In this document: positions 1 through 6,679 of the stretch, one piece after another | Layout of the letters: each line of letters starts with the position of its first letter | How positions within the stretch are numbered: the stretch's first letter is position 1 | Source of the DNA: a virus | Virus record (IMG/VR): IMGVR_UViG_3300025617_000962 | Coordinates: 1-54,509 of that record | Strand: one strand, 5' to 3' | DNA: 54,509 nucleotides | Notes under the pieces: generated by a model | Database searches by the model: none | What the model was told of the DNA's origin: nothing | The model's input: only the letters and a program-made list of their open reading frames with translations | Translations under genes and position numbers: made by a program

Positions 1-1
1 A

Positions 2-532
2 GCAGGAACACACACCTTCTATCAAGGTTCACACTCATTCAGTGTCGAAGGAACAACAGAACTGTTGGGTAGACAAAAAAGTATTAGTAGTACTATCGCA
101 GGTAAAAATCTACAATCCGCAAACACATTCTATCCTATTGTGGCTATACGCTTGAAATCAACAGCACTCGACAGTGTTATTATCCCGGACGAGTACAGTG
201 CATCAACACTGGATAACACAAATATATTTGTTCGTGTTATGGAAAACGCAAACATCACTGGCGGCACTTGGGTAAGTTTTAGCGACGATAGTCCGGTGGA
301 GTATAACATTACCGCAACTGGATACAGCAACGGTTCTACGCTATCGACTAACTATATCAGTAGTACCAATATGGGTGCTGTGACTACATTCCCACAACGA
401 TCAATCACACAGTTAACTAGGGGAACCACAACCACACTGGGTGATACATCAGGTACATTCTTGATTGCTATTGCCGCAACTGGTTCTAACAAAGACGGTT
501 GGGCAAGCCTAGGTTGGATCGAAGTTAGATAA
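2..532 (+). CDS. C-terminal part of a phage virion protein (5' partial)
   Basis: The reading frame is open from the left edge of the window to a TAA at 530-532, so the gene begins outside the window; the TTG at 65 is not a credible start because the frame continues upstream of it. The visible 176 residues are Ser/Thr/Asn-rich, predicted mostly beta-strand, with no cysteine, and end in a short motif around GWASLGWIEVR. This composition is typical of the C-terminal domain of large phage tail or fibre-associated proteins. No catalytic motif is seen. Function beyond 'structural' is inference from composition and from the neighbouring virion genes. Confidence 0.6.
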   Translation, partial: AGTHTFYQGSHSFSVEGTTELLGRQKSISSTIAGKNLQSANTFYPIVAIRLKSTALDSVIIPDEYSASTLDNTNIFVRVMENANITGGTWVSFSDDSPVEYNITATGYSNGSTLSTNYISSTNMGAVTTFPQRSITQLTRGTTTTLGDTSGTFLIAIAATGSNKDGWASLGWIEVR

Positions 533-589
533 GATTAACCCCCACGCTATTTCTAACGCAGGGGCTGCTGTCTAATTACTTGTTATAAA

Positions 590-600
590 GGGCTATGCCC
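590..600 (-). terminator. Weak hairpin after the phasin-like gene
   Basis: On the minus strand a GGGC/GCCC stem with a 3-nt loop is followed by TTTAT, just downstream of the stop of the phasin-like gene. The stem is only 4 bp, so it may be a weak terminator or incidental. No gene is seen between 533 and 621. Confidence 0.3.
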
Positions 601-621
601 CGAATGTTCTTTGTTATTGTA

Positions 622-939
622 TTATTTATTTGTCTTGCCGTTTACAAATTCATAGAACTTGTCCGCAGCTTCCAATACAGCATCAACACCCGGTACATCT
701 GGCATTGTTACTGTGGTTACTACTTCATCACCTTCTTTGGCAACAGTAGTTTCAAACGCACCCATTTTAGCATGATAGTCCTGCCATGCTTGGTTTTGTG
801 CAAATTCCAAAACCTTTGTGCGAATTTCATAACCGTTTTTATTTGTTGATACTTTTGGCATTGCCTGCTTGAACATGTCTGCAATCTCTTGCGTTTGCTT
901 CAAGATAGTCTCGCCGTATGTTGTTTCCACTTTTGACAT
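622..939 (-). CDS. Phasin-like small helical protein
   Basis: 105 residues. The N-terminal half is an amphipathic helix (ETILKQTQEIADMFKQAM) and the C-terminal half holds a conserved-looking VTMPDVPGVDAVLEAADKF segment. This arrangement resembles phasin-family proteins, which coat polyhydroxyalkanoate granules in bacteria, and similar small proteins in marine T4-like phages. A GGAG ribosome site precedes the ATG, and a TTGACA promoter lies about 50-70 nt upstream. The phasin assignment rests on general character only; a small phage protein of unknown role is the alternative. Confidence 0.6.
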   Translation of the reverse strand: MSKVETTYGETILKQTQEIADMFKQAMPKVSTNKNGYEIRTKVLEFAQNQAWQDYHAKMGAFETTVAKEGDEVVTTVTMPDVPGVDAVLEAADKFYEFVNGKTNK

Positions 940-984
940 TGTATTCTCCTTCGTGTCTGTATGTGTGTAGTTGGCTACATTATT

Positions 985-1013
985 AATGTAACAGGGTATT
1001 TATGTTTTGTCAA
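985..1013 (-). promoter_or_regulatory. Sigma70-like promoter with embedded late motif
   Basis: Read on the minus strand, TTGACA (1013-1008) is followed after 17 nt by TACATT (990-985). A late-type core CATAAATA (1004-997) lies inside the spacer. The -10 region is part of a small palindrome, TACATT-aat-AATGTA, which could bind a regulator. It serves the phasin-like gene and overlaps the end of the upstream small ORF. Confidence 0.6.
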
Positions 1014-1135
1014 GCAGCGATTTGTGAAATTGACAAATACATAATTGAAAAAGTTACAACTCCAAATAGTGCAATTGAAACTTGTTCGCAGAAATATCCG
1101 TCACAGTCTTTAAACTTACTGAGTAAGCGGTTCAT
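1010..1135 (-). CDS. Small single-span membrane peptide
   Basis: 41 residues from the ATG at 1135, chosen because a GGAG Shine-Dalgarno sequence lies about 8 nt upstream; an in-frame ATG four codons earlier overlaps that site. The C-terminal half is a hydrophobic segment (ALFGVVTFSIMYLSISQIAA) that should span the membrane; the N-terminal part has two cysteines (CDGYFC). It has its own promoter with an inverted repeat. No family is recognised; a role in the adjacent respiratory/stress block is only a guess. Confidence 0.5.
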   Translation of the reverse strand: MNRLLSKFKDCDGYFCEQVSIALFGVVTFSIMYLSISQIAA

Positions 1136-1163
1136 ATTATTCTCCATGTGTGTGATTGTCTGT

Positions 1164-1216
1164 GGTGTTACTATAAGTAACTCTACTATAGTAACACCTA
1201 TATTTATCACAGTCAA
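1164..1216 (-). promoter_or_regulatory. Promoter with 12-bp perfect inverted repeat and overlapping late motif
   Basis: On the minus strand TTGACT (1216-1211) is followed 17 nt later by TACTAT (1193-1188). A late core GATAAATA (1208-1201) sits in the spacer. GGTGTTACTATA (1198-1187) and its exact complement TATAGTAACACC (1175-1164) flank an 11-nt loop, so one arm covers the -10 box and the other lies in the leader. It may be an operator or a leader hairpin. Confidence 0.55.
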
Positions 1217-1221
1217 CTATT

Positions 1222-1809
1222 TCATGAAGATAATTGATCCGCCATGCTGTGGTTAACATCTGCATGTCCCTGCTCGTCTGCACGAACTGCTTTGACAACT
1301 TCTCTTAGTCTTGCATTGGGTATTAAATTATAATAGTCAATTGCAATCTGCGGAGCAGGAATGTTTTCAATTACTCCTGCATCAATTTGCTCTAAATATT
1401 GAGTATAACTGATCACAGCTTGATCTTCGAAGTATCCTACCATTCTATGTGCTGTACTTGGAAAGAAAACATATAGAATAAAATAGAAATGCCAAAACAC
1501 AAACTGAGCAAGCAAGATAATTAATCTTTCTAACCAGTTAGGCTTTGCTATCTCTATGAATATCATTAGATGCATACGTTCGTTTTCAGCTTCATCTAAC
1601 AGTGTTTTGATCCAGCCACGTTCATCTGGCTGCATCTTTCTTAGACTACGCAAGTGGTTCCACATGCCTGCTACCATGCCGGGAACCCCTGCTACAGTTT
1701 CTAATACGACTGCTCTATGTCCATAACGCTTGGCGAAGAATGTATCCGCAAACCAGCGAAAGCTCATAGTCAAGCCGTAGGCTACGTTATCTGATAGGTT
1801 AAACCCCAT
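1222..1809 (-). CDS. aox: Alternative oxidase (AOX), di-iron ubiquinol oxidase
   Basis: 195 residues. AOX passes electrons from ubiquinol to oxygen without pumping protons, on the inner face of the membrane. All six expected di-iron ligands are visible: E37 in LETVAGVPGM, E77 and H80 in EAENERMH, E128 in GYFEDQAV, and E179 and H182 in ADEQGH. The middle is hydrophobic, fitting a monotopic membrane protein. The protein is shorter than plant enzymes at the N-terminus but has the full catalytic core. It is the last gene of a minus-strand operon after three small DUF1127-like genes, with its ATG overlapping the previous stop. Cyanophages carry the related plastid-type oxidase PTOX; this one looks more like the mitochondrial/alphaproteobacterial AOX. 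Confidence 0.93.
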   Translation of the reverse strand: MGFNLSDNVAYGLTMSFRWFADTFFAKRYGHRAVVLETVAGVPGMVAGMWNHLRSLRKMQPDERGWIKTLLDEAENERMHLMIFIEIAKPNWLERLIILLAQFVFWHFYFILYVFFPSTAHRMVGYFEDQAVISYTQYLEQIDAGVIENIPAPQIAIDYYNLIPNARLREVVKAVRADEQGHADVNHSMADQLSS

Positions 1810-1930
1810 ACATCTGATGCTTGTACTCTGAAATACGTTGTGCTTCTTTGTACAAACCTTTGCTACGCAATTGTTGAATTGCCATACAGTATGAACGGTA
1901 TTCCATTGCTTTGATAAAACGATTCCACAT
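1799..1930 (-). CDS. 43-residue DUF1127-like small protein
   Basis: The ATG at 1930 overlaps the upstream stop as TAATG, and the stop at 1799-1801 overlaps the AOX start. The 43 residues form a basic helical peptide with a motif around LRSKGLYKEAQRI that parallels LHRMGYTEEAKWL in the preceding gene, suggesting that the two are related. Tight overlaps on both sides argue for translational coupling with AOX. Alphaproteobacteria often encode such tiny Arg/Lys-rich proteins near DUF1127 genes; an exact function is unknown. Confidence 0.6.
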   Translation of the reverse strand: MWNRFIKAMEYRSYCMAIQQLRSKGLYKEAQRISEYKHQMYGV

Positions 1931-2112
1931 TATTTTTTGTCTCCGTTTATCATCAGCCATTTAGCTTCTTCTGTGTAACCCATGCGATGTAGTTCAGCAG
2001 CAGCTCTTGCCCTGCCCAACGATTCCATAAAGTTATATGTGCCACGGCCAAATGCTTTGATTGCAGCCCAAATAGGGTTCACAGTGTAATTGATCATTGT
2101 TGCTGTGGTCAT
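1930..2112 (-). CDS. 60-residue DUF1127-associated small protein
   Basis: The start is taken at the ATG at 2112, which overlaps the DUF1127 stop as TAATG; a possible start nine nt upstream would overlap that gene. The C-terminal half reads as a helix-turn-helix-like pair with ARAAAELHRMGYTEEAKWLM, a pattern common in small alphaproteobacterial proteins. It is the second gene of the AOX operon. The function is not known; coupling to DUF1127 suggests a shared regulatory role. Confidence 0.6.
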   Translation of the reverse strand: MTTATMINYTVNPIWAAIKAFGRGTYNFMESLGRARAAAELHRMGYTEEAKWLMINGDKK

Positions 2113-2360
2113 TACACCCATCCCTTCAAGTTAGCGTTCTCGCGAACAGCACGAATATCAGCAGTACCGTGTGCAACTGAGTAGATGTCGCCGCGAGTGA
2201 GTCCCATATCGTTTAGTTCACGATCAGACAGTGCTGACAGTTGACGGATTGTATTTTTGATTTCTTTGCGTTGAATACGCTTTTCGTTTAGGTCAACGAA
2301 ATATTGTGCAACTTTTTTGAATAGGCTTGAGTTGCCGCCTGTTAGTGTGATTGAAGTCAT
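2112..2360 (-). CDS. DUF1127 family small protein
   Basis: 82 residues with the DUF1127 signature LSALSDRELNDMGLTRGDI in the middle (about residues 42-60), preceded by a basic helix. DUF1127 proteins are short, Arg-rich proteins abundant in Alphaproteobacteria; one from Rhodobacter (CcaF1) binds RNA and influences RNA maturation and degradation. It heads the operon ending in AOX, with a GGAG site before the ATG and an unusually long leader. The phage copy could act on host RNAs or regulate its own operon; this is inference. Confidence 0.85.
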   Translation of the reverse strand: MTSITLTGGNSSLFKKVAQYFVDLNEKRIQRKEIKNTIRQLSALSDRELNDMGLTRGDIYSVAHGTADIRAVRENANLKGWV

Positions 2361-2592
2361 TAACTTCTCCTTTTATGTGTATAAGTGTGTGTGCTTCTAA
2401 GGTTCGTCACGTACCCTGGTCTCTTCCAGCGTCACCTTTTTATGGCATAGGAAATGCCCTTCATTTTTTACAAGCTGAAGACGCTTGTCTTAACAATATT
2501 ATTTATTATACTATACTATAGTATGACACGAAAAACAACTGCATTCCGTGCATACCGTACATGTTATTTTTGCATGACTCGCATTAGTTTTT
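2361..2592 (-). promoter_or_regulatory. Long structured leader and promoter of the DUF1127-AOX operon
   Basis: No convincing gene is seen in these 232 nt. On the minus strand a TATAAT box (2510-2505) overlaps a late-type core AATAAATA (2507-2500), so the transcript would have a leader of about 135 nt. In it, AAGGT pairs with ACCTT around an inner CTGG/CCAG stem (about 2400-2440), an asymmetric hairpin with a conserved-looking single-stranded GTACGTGACG. This could be a regulatory RNA element; I cannot match it to a named riboswitch class. Confidence 0.45.
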
Positions 2593-2772
2593 CTAAACTA
2601 TGTTGCGGCGATCTATTGCTCGCCCAGAGTTCATGCAATACATAACGTATGCTTGGTCTCCTGGCTGAAACTCTGTCTTCACATAAGTTTCCATTGATTT
2701 AATTTTTTCCGATCGTGTAGGTGAGACCGCAGTCATCATTACACGACCAATTGCTTTTGCTAAATTGATCAT
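2593..2772 (-). CDS. 59-residue uncharacterised protein
   Basis: The ATG at 2772 follows a good GGAG site by 8 nt, and the ORF closes with TAG at 2593. The product is mildly basic with a C-terminal half (FQPGDQAYVMYCMNSGR) that looks like a small beta-sheet. No family is recognised. It is transcribed divergently from the zinc-ribbon gene, with a bidirectional late motif in between. Confidence 0.5.
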   Translation of the reverse strand: MINLAKAIGRVMMTAVSPTRSEKIKSMETYVKTEFQPGDQAYVMYCMNSGRAIDRRNIV

Positions 2773-2858
2773 TGTTTTCTCCGTTGTAATGATGCTTTAT
2801 AAGGCGAGCGCCCGTTGTGTTACCAACGACTCAGGTCGAGAACTTATCTTGCCAAAGC

Positions 2859-2870
2859 TATTTATAAATA
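2859..2870. promoter_or_regulatory. Bidirectional T4-type late promoter core
   Basis: The 12-nt sequence TATTTATAAATA contains TATAAATA on the plus strand (2863-2870) and again on the minus strand (2866-2859). It lies between two divergent small genes and could start late transcripts both ways. Confidence 0.45.
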
Positions 2871-2884
2871 TTAAAAAATAATGA

Positions 2885-2913
2885 TTGACAACAGATACGC
2901 TTAGTGTTATATT
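2885..2913 (+). promoter_or_regulatory. Sigma70-like promoter
   Basis: TTGACA (2885-2890), a 17-nt spacer and TATATT (2908-2913) lie just upstream of the gene at 2945. Confidence 0.7.
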
Positions 2914-2944
2914 GATGCTGAGTGTATTTTTTTTGGAGCAACAC

Positions 2945-3172
2945 ATGTCAGAAGAAAGGATCAACACTTCGTTCTACGGAGTGTTCAAAGGCAAACTTGA
3001 TAAACAAAAGCAAGATTTGAAGAAAGAACTAGAACGTGCTAAGTCAGACAGGCGCAAGGACTGGTTGAAAAAACAAATCAAAGAAGCAAAGAGCATGCGA
3101 GATCTGTTAAAGCAAATGGAAAAGCAGATGGGGCATCAAACTCAATGCCCCCACTGCGGCGGCGATCTTTAA
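2945..3172 (+). CDS. Coiled-coil protein with C-terminal zinc-ribbon knuckle
   Basis: 75 residues from the ATG at 2945, which follows a TTGGAG ribosome site; a longer frame upstream runs through the promoter. The body is a highly charged helix rich in Lys and Glu (coiled coil), and the C-terminus is CPHCGGDL, half of a zinc ribbon, so metal binding would need a dimer. Its own early-type promoter suggests expression early after infection. The function is unknown. Confidence 0.7.
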   Translation: MSEERINTSFYGVFKGKLDKQKQDLKKELERAKSDRRKDWLKKQIKEAKSMRDLLKQMEKQMGHQTQCPHCGGDL

Positions 3173-3177
3173 AATTA

Positions 3178-3939
3178 TTAGTCTTGCCACTTCTCTAGAT
3201 TAGCAATGTAGTTTGTCATTGAGTGATCTGAGAAGCTGTCAACGCCACCCTTTTTCAAACCCATCCATATGCCACGCCACTTGTCTTTGACACGCTGCCA
3301 TCCTGACATCTTGCGAACATCGCCATAAGCATTCATGTAGTGCTCGTTGCCATGATGTGTGTAGCCCATGATGCGTAACGGAACAGTTGTAACAATATCA
3401 TTGTTATTTTTCCAACGATGATGTGTCACTCCTAGGTGTACAACATAACCTTTCCACCCTACTCTTGGCGAACCGTATGTGTATAGTTCTTGTGGATCAG
3501 GAACTGCTTCTTCGTACATACAACGACTTGCCATGATAGTTGCCATAGCTGCTCCGAGACTGTGTCCACAGAACCATAGTGTTTGCTTAGGAGGTTTTGC
3601 AACCAAGTCCTCAAGTACCATAGGCCAAAGCTCGTCTACTTCTGCTTTGAACCCTTGATGCACACGGCTTACTGTTTCTGCAACCACAGGTATTGCCTTC
3701 AAATCTGCTGCAATATCGTTAAACTCTGTAGGTTGTGTACCGCGACATGCAATTACCATATCTTCTTTGTTTGCGAAACGATATGCTTGTGCGCCTTCTC
3801 TATTGTAAAATTCTACAGTTGTAAATCCTAGTGTTTTCACTTGCTTTTTTACTTCTTTAATGTTATCATTATACGAAACCTCAGCAAGTTTAGCGAACAA
3901 TAGGGAACGCTCTTTGAAACTTAAATTTATTATTGACAT
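3178..3939 (-). CDS. Class 3 lipase (alpha/beta hydrolase)
   Basis: 253 residues. The nucleophile elbow GHSLGAA is near residue 128. The acid is likely Asp in NNNDIVTTVP (around 181), and the catalytic His is in SFSDHSMTNYI near the C-terminus; the oxyanion segment is ACRGTQP. This is the complete fungal-type lipase_3 fold, which hydrolyses acylglycerols or phospholipid ester bonds. There is no signal peptide, so it acts in the cytosol or as a virion component. Its minus-strand late core (TATAAATA) suggests late expression, fitting a role in membrane disruption or lipid scavenging, though neither is shown. Confidence 0.88.
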   Translation of the reverse strand: MSIINLSFKERSLLFAKLAEVSYNDNIKEVKKQVKTLGFTTVEFYNREGAQAYRFANKEDMVIACRGTQPTEFNDIAADLKAIPVVAETVSRVHQGFKAEVDELWPMVLEDLVAKPPKQTLWFCGHSLGAAMATIMASRCMYEEAVPDPQELYTYGSPRVGWKGYVVHLGVTHHRWKNNNDIVTTVPLRIMGYTHHGNEHYMNAYGDVRKMSGWQRVKDKWRGIWMGLKKGGVDSFSDHSMTNYIANLEKWQD

Positions 3940-3961
3940 TTGTGCCCTCCAATGTTTGTAA

Positions 3962-3969
3962 TATTTATA
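3962..3969 (-). promoter_or_regulatory. T4-type late promoter for the lipase
   Basis: A perfect TATAAATA core on the minus strand, 23 nt upstream of the lipase ATG; an AT-rich leader and a GGAGGG site follow. Confidence 0.65.
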
Positions 3970-3980
3970 TGTAACCTAAA

Positions 3981-3987
3981 CTAAATA
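3981..3987 (+). promoter_or_regulatory. Late promoter CTAAATA
   Basis: CTAAATA followed by CTGTATA, about 20 nt before the ATG at 4008. The same TAAATACTGTAT string recurs at 8104. Confidence 0.55.
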
Positions 3988-4007
3988 CTGTATAGGAAAA
4001 TAAAGCT

Positions 4008-4271
4008 ATGAAAAAACGTACAAGAAGCATACTCGAAGAACTCAACAATGTGCATGGACGCAAAGACAGCGACCATCTCATAGACGCTACTGCCAATAAT
4101 ATTATTGAAAGTGCTATCAATCTATTGAGCAGAATACATTCAACATATGATGTTGACACTGCTGGTGAATTAGAGCGTCGCTTTATTAATAGTATCAAAA
4201 GTAATGATCCACGTAAGTTTAAACGTAGTATGACAAGAATAATTGAAGGCAAGAAAAATGACAATTCTTAA
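4008..4271 (+). CDS. Small helical protein at the head of the core-gene operon
   Basis: 87 residues, basic and almost entirely helical, with no cysteine; segments such as SILEELNNVHG and INLLSRIHSTYD are amphipathic. It lies directly behind a late promoter core and its 3' end overlaps the start of the nucleotidyltransferase-like gene by 14 nt, so it belongs to that late operon. No family is recognised; a minor head protein is plausible. Confidence 0.65.
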   Translation: MKKRTRSILEELNNVHGRKDSDHLIDATANNIIESAINLLSRIHSTYDVDTAGELERRFINSIKSNDPRKFKRSMTRIIEGKKNDNS

Positions 4272-5133
4272 AGAAGGCGGCAACGTTTTTAAAACAGAAC
4301 CTGAAAAGGAACTTATTGCATCAAGAATTGCTACAGCAGATGTACAGCCTACTATTGATTGGCTTAATAAAACCTTTGGCTTTAAGTTTACTCCAAAAGA
4401 ATTCTTAGGAACAACCGGTACAAAAACACATCCAGATGGAACATTTAAAAAGAATTCATCAGGTGACTTAGATCTTAATACTGATACTAGAGAGTTACCT
4501 AAAGAAGAAATAATTGCAAAACTTAGTGCGTGGTGTCAAAAGCAAGGTATCCCTGATTCAGAGATTATGAACAAGGGCAGAAAATTCGAAGCAGGTTGGA
4601 TTAAAGATGCCGGGTTACAGATACACTTTCGCACACCTATAAAAGGTAATCCTAAAAACGGTTTTGTACAAACAGACTTTATGCTTACAGACAATCCTGA
4701 TCTACAGCGTGGCGCCAAGCGTGGCGGCACTGAAAATTACACAGGTGCTGACAGAGCTGTATTACTTTCTAGTCTTGCAAGAGGTAGAGGATACAAATTT
4801 AGTCCAAACAAAGGTGTAGTTGATCCGAACAATGGAGATACTGTTGTTGCTGATAACTGGGACAAAATTGCAGAGATACTATTAGGTAAGGGTGCTAAGG
4901 AAGCCGATACACATACTGTTGAAAGTATGCTGGCAAAACTCAAAGGCGATCCAAACTATGATGAGCTTATTGCTCCGTGGAAAGAAGCAATGGAGAAACA
5001 AGGTAAAGAAGTACCAGAGTCTAAAACACCGACTGGTTATGCTACACTAGAAGACAAGCAACTTGCACGTATCAAAGAACTTAGTGGCAACATGGGAAAT
5101 GTTGTAATGTCAAGCGGAGCATTTAATAGATGA
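4258..5133 (+). CDS. Nucleotidyltransferase-like protein
   Basis: 291 residues from the ATG at 4258, which overlaps the preceding gene. Around residues 69-76 is SGDLDLNTD, matching the [DE]h[DE] metal-binding motif of the minimal nucleotidyltransferase fold; a third Asp is likely in VQTDFML near residue 141. Such enzymes transfer a nucleotide to RNA, protein or a small molecule. The N-terminus (MTILKEGG) has an LxE motif like the capsid-targeting sequences nearby, so it may be packaged and injected. It overlaps the next, ligase-like gene by ATGA. The substrate is unknown. Confidence 0.65.
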   Translation: MTILKEGGNVFKTEPEKELIASRIATADVQPTIDWLNKTFGFKFTPKEFLGTTGTKTHPDGTFKKNSSGDLDLNTDTRELPKEEIIAKLSAWCQKQGIPDSEIMNKGRKFEAGWIKDAGLQIHFRTPIKGNPKNGFVQTDFMLTDNPDLQRGAKRGGTENYTGADRAVLLSSLARGRGYKFSPNKGVVDPNNGDTVVADNWDKIAEILLGKGAKEADTHTVESMLAKLKGDPNYDELIAPWKEAMEKQGKEVPESKTPTGYATLEDKQLARIKELSGNMGNVVMSSGAFNR

Positions 5134-6242
5134 GATTTAACGAGTTCCGCACAGTCTTAACAGAAGCAATATTAACCGAAGAGTTCAAAGGTCGTGAATA
5201 CAATCACTTGGAAGACCTAGTTTTTATCAAAGGCTCTAAAGGTGCTCTTGAAGCAGCAGACATCTTAGAAAAGCTGGGCACCGATTCAGGCGATGTTGCT
5301 ATCAAGTGGGACGGCAATCCAACTATCTATTGGGGACGTGAACCAGACGGAACATTTGTACTCGTAGGTAAAAACGGTTGGGGCAAGAACAAATCAACAA
5401 GTTCACAAGACCTATCACGCTTTATACAAAACTCAGGCAAGGGTGTAGAAGAAGAGCCATGGCGCAAAGACTTTGGTGAAGAAATGGCAGAAGTGTTTGA
5501 GCTTATGAAGTCAGCAACACCCGCAAACTTCCGTGGTTATGTGTATGGTGACTTGCTGTACAGTCCACGCAAGCCGTTTACAGCAGTAGATGGCGCAGTA
5601 GAATTTGAGCCAAACAAGGTCAAGTATACAGTTGATACGAATGGCCCACTCGGCGAGCGCATAGCGAACTCAAAAGTGGGTGTAGTAGTTCACACAAAAC
5701 TTGAAGAGTTTGGTTCAAAGTCTGCTACTCCTTTTAAAGATGTAGAAGAACTTAATAGTCCAGACGTAGTAGTACTGGGGCAAACTTATGTTACACATCA
5801 ACCCAAAGTTGACACATCAGAAGTTAAAAGTATCAGAGCAACTGCTGAAAAAAATGCACAGTTGATTGACAATTTCCTTGCACCGGTTGCAGGATTAAGT
5901 GATATGAAGAATATCATTTACACATATATCAATCACATGACACGCACACAACAGCTAAAGAATATCGAAAATGGATTCTTTGATTGGCTCAGTGCATCTA
6001 AGGTAAGTAGTAACAAGCAAGCAAAGATACAAGCAATGCACGAAGCAAGTCCCAAGGCTCTGCCTGCTATCTTTGGGCTTGTAAAACAGATTATGTCTGC
6101 TAAGGATCACATCATAGATCAATTAGACGATGCTGACGCAGACGTTAAGGCAACAACAAAAGGCGAAAAGGGCGGCGAAGGTTACGTGGCTCTTGGATCA
6201 AAGACTAAACTAGTGCCACGTACAAGATGGCAACCAAATTAA
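5130..6242 (+). CDS. Ligase/nucleotidyltransferase-superfamily-like protein with KWDG motif
   Basis: 370 residues. The N-terminus MRFNEFRTVLTEA is a typical capsid-targeting sequence with LTE cleavage motifs. Near residues 57-64, AIKWDGNPTIYWG resembles motif I (KxDG) of DNA/RNA ligases and capping enzymes, where the Lys is adenylylated; VGKNGWGK follows, and a further charged motif is FRGYVYGDLLY (around residues 136-146). It resembles the uncharacterised phage DUF6267 family, as far as I can tell from memory. With the adjacent nucleotidyltransferase-like gene it could form a two-enzyme nucleic-acid or protein-modifying set delivered in the capsid; that is inference. Confidence 0.65.
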   Translation: MRFNEFRTVLTEAILTEEFKGREYNHLEDLVFIKGSKGALEAADILEKLGTDSGDVAIKWDGNPTIYWGREPDGTFVLVGKNGWGKNKSTSSQDLSRFIQNSGKGVEEEPWRKDFGEEMAEVFELMKSATPANFRGYVYGDLLYSPRKPFTAVDGAVEFEPNKVKYTVDTNGPLGERIANSKVGVVVHTKLEEFGSKSATPFKDVEELNSPDVVVLGQTYVTHQPKVDTSEVKSIRATAEKNAQLIDNFLAPVAGLSDMKNIIYTYINHMTRTQQLKNIENGFFDWLSASKVSSNKQAKIQAMHEASPKALPAIFGLVKQIMSAKDHIIDQLDDADADVKATTKGEKGGEGYVALGSKTKLVPRTRWQPN

Positions 6243-6253
6243 GGAAGTAGACA

Positions 6254-6679
6254 ATGAAAATTAATGAAGTAACAGAAGCTGTGGTTGATCGTCGACCAGG
6301 TTATGCAACACAGGATAATCCTGTGACAAAAAAGTATGCGGCTATTGCTGACCATCTAGACAAATTTGCCAAGACCTTAAATATGAAAGATGACAAACAA
6401 CTAAAACTTTCTACGACTATTGAACAAGTTGGGCAAGAACTAACACTATTAAACACAGGCCAAAGCGCAAAGAGCTTTGCAGAAATTGCAAAAAGAGTTG
6501 GAGCTGATGAAAAGTTAGTTAAAACAATTATCGAAATGGGTGAAAAAATGTTTAACGCTAAAGGCGATCAGCGTCAAAGCGATGACGCAGGCGATGATAT
6601 TGATAGTGATGATTTCGGCGGACCGAGCGATGACGAGATTGCACGTCAAGCAGATGCAAGAGCAGCGAAGCGTAGATAA
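6254..6679 (+). CDS. Capsid-targeted small protein
   Basis: 141 residues starting MKINEVTEA, where INE fits the (I/L)xE cleavage motif of T4-type prohead protease. The centre is helical and the C-terminus is very acidic (GDDIDSDDFGGPSDDE) before a basic end. That charge pattern is seen in head core/scaffold components. The stop overlaps the next start by one base. The function is inferred as a core or internal head protein. Confidence 0.6.
   Translation: MKINEVTEAVVDRRPGYATQDNPVTKKYAAIADHLDKFAKTLNMKDDKQLKLSTTIEQVGQELTLLNTGQSAKSFAEIAKRVGADEKLVKTIIEMGEKMFNAKGDQRQSDDAGDDIDSDDFGGPSDDEIARQADARAAKRR

Noticed and set aside
2454-2645. Plus-strand 63-codon frame in the DUF1127 leader region
   Set aside because: No ribosome site; the region is better explained by the minus-strand promoter, leader and the 59-residue minus-strand gene.
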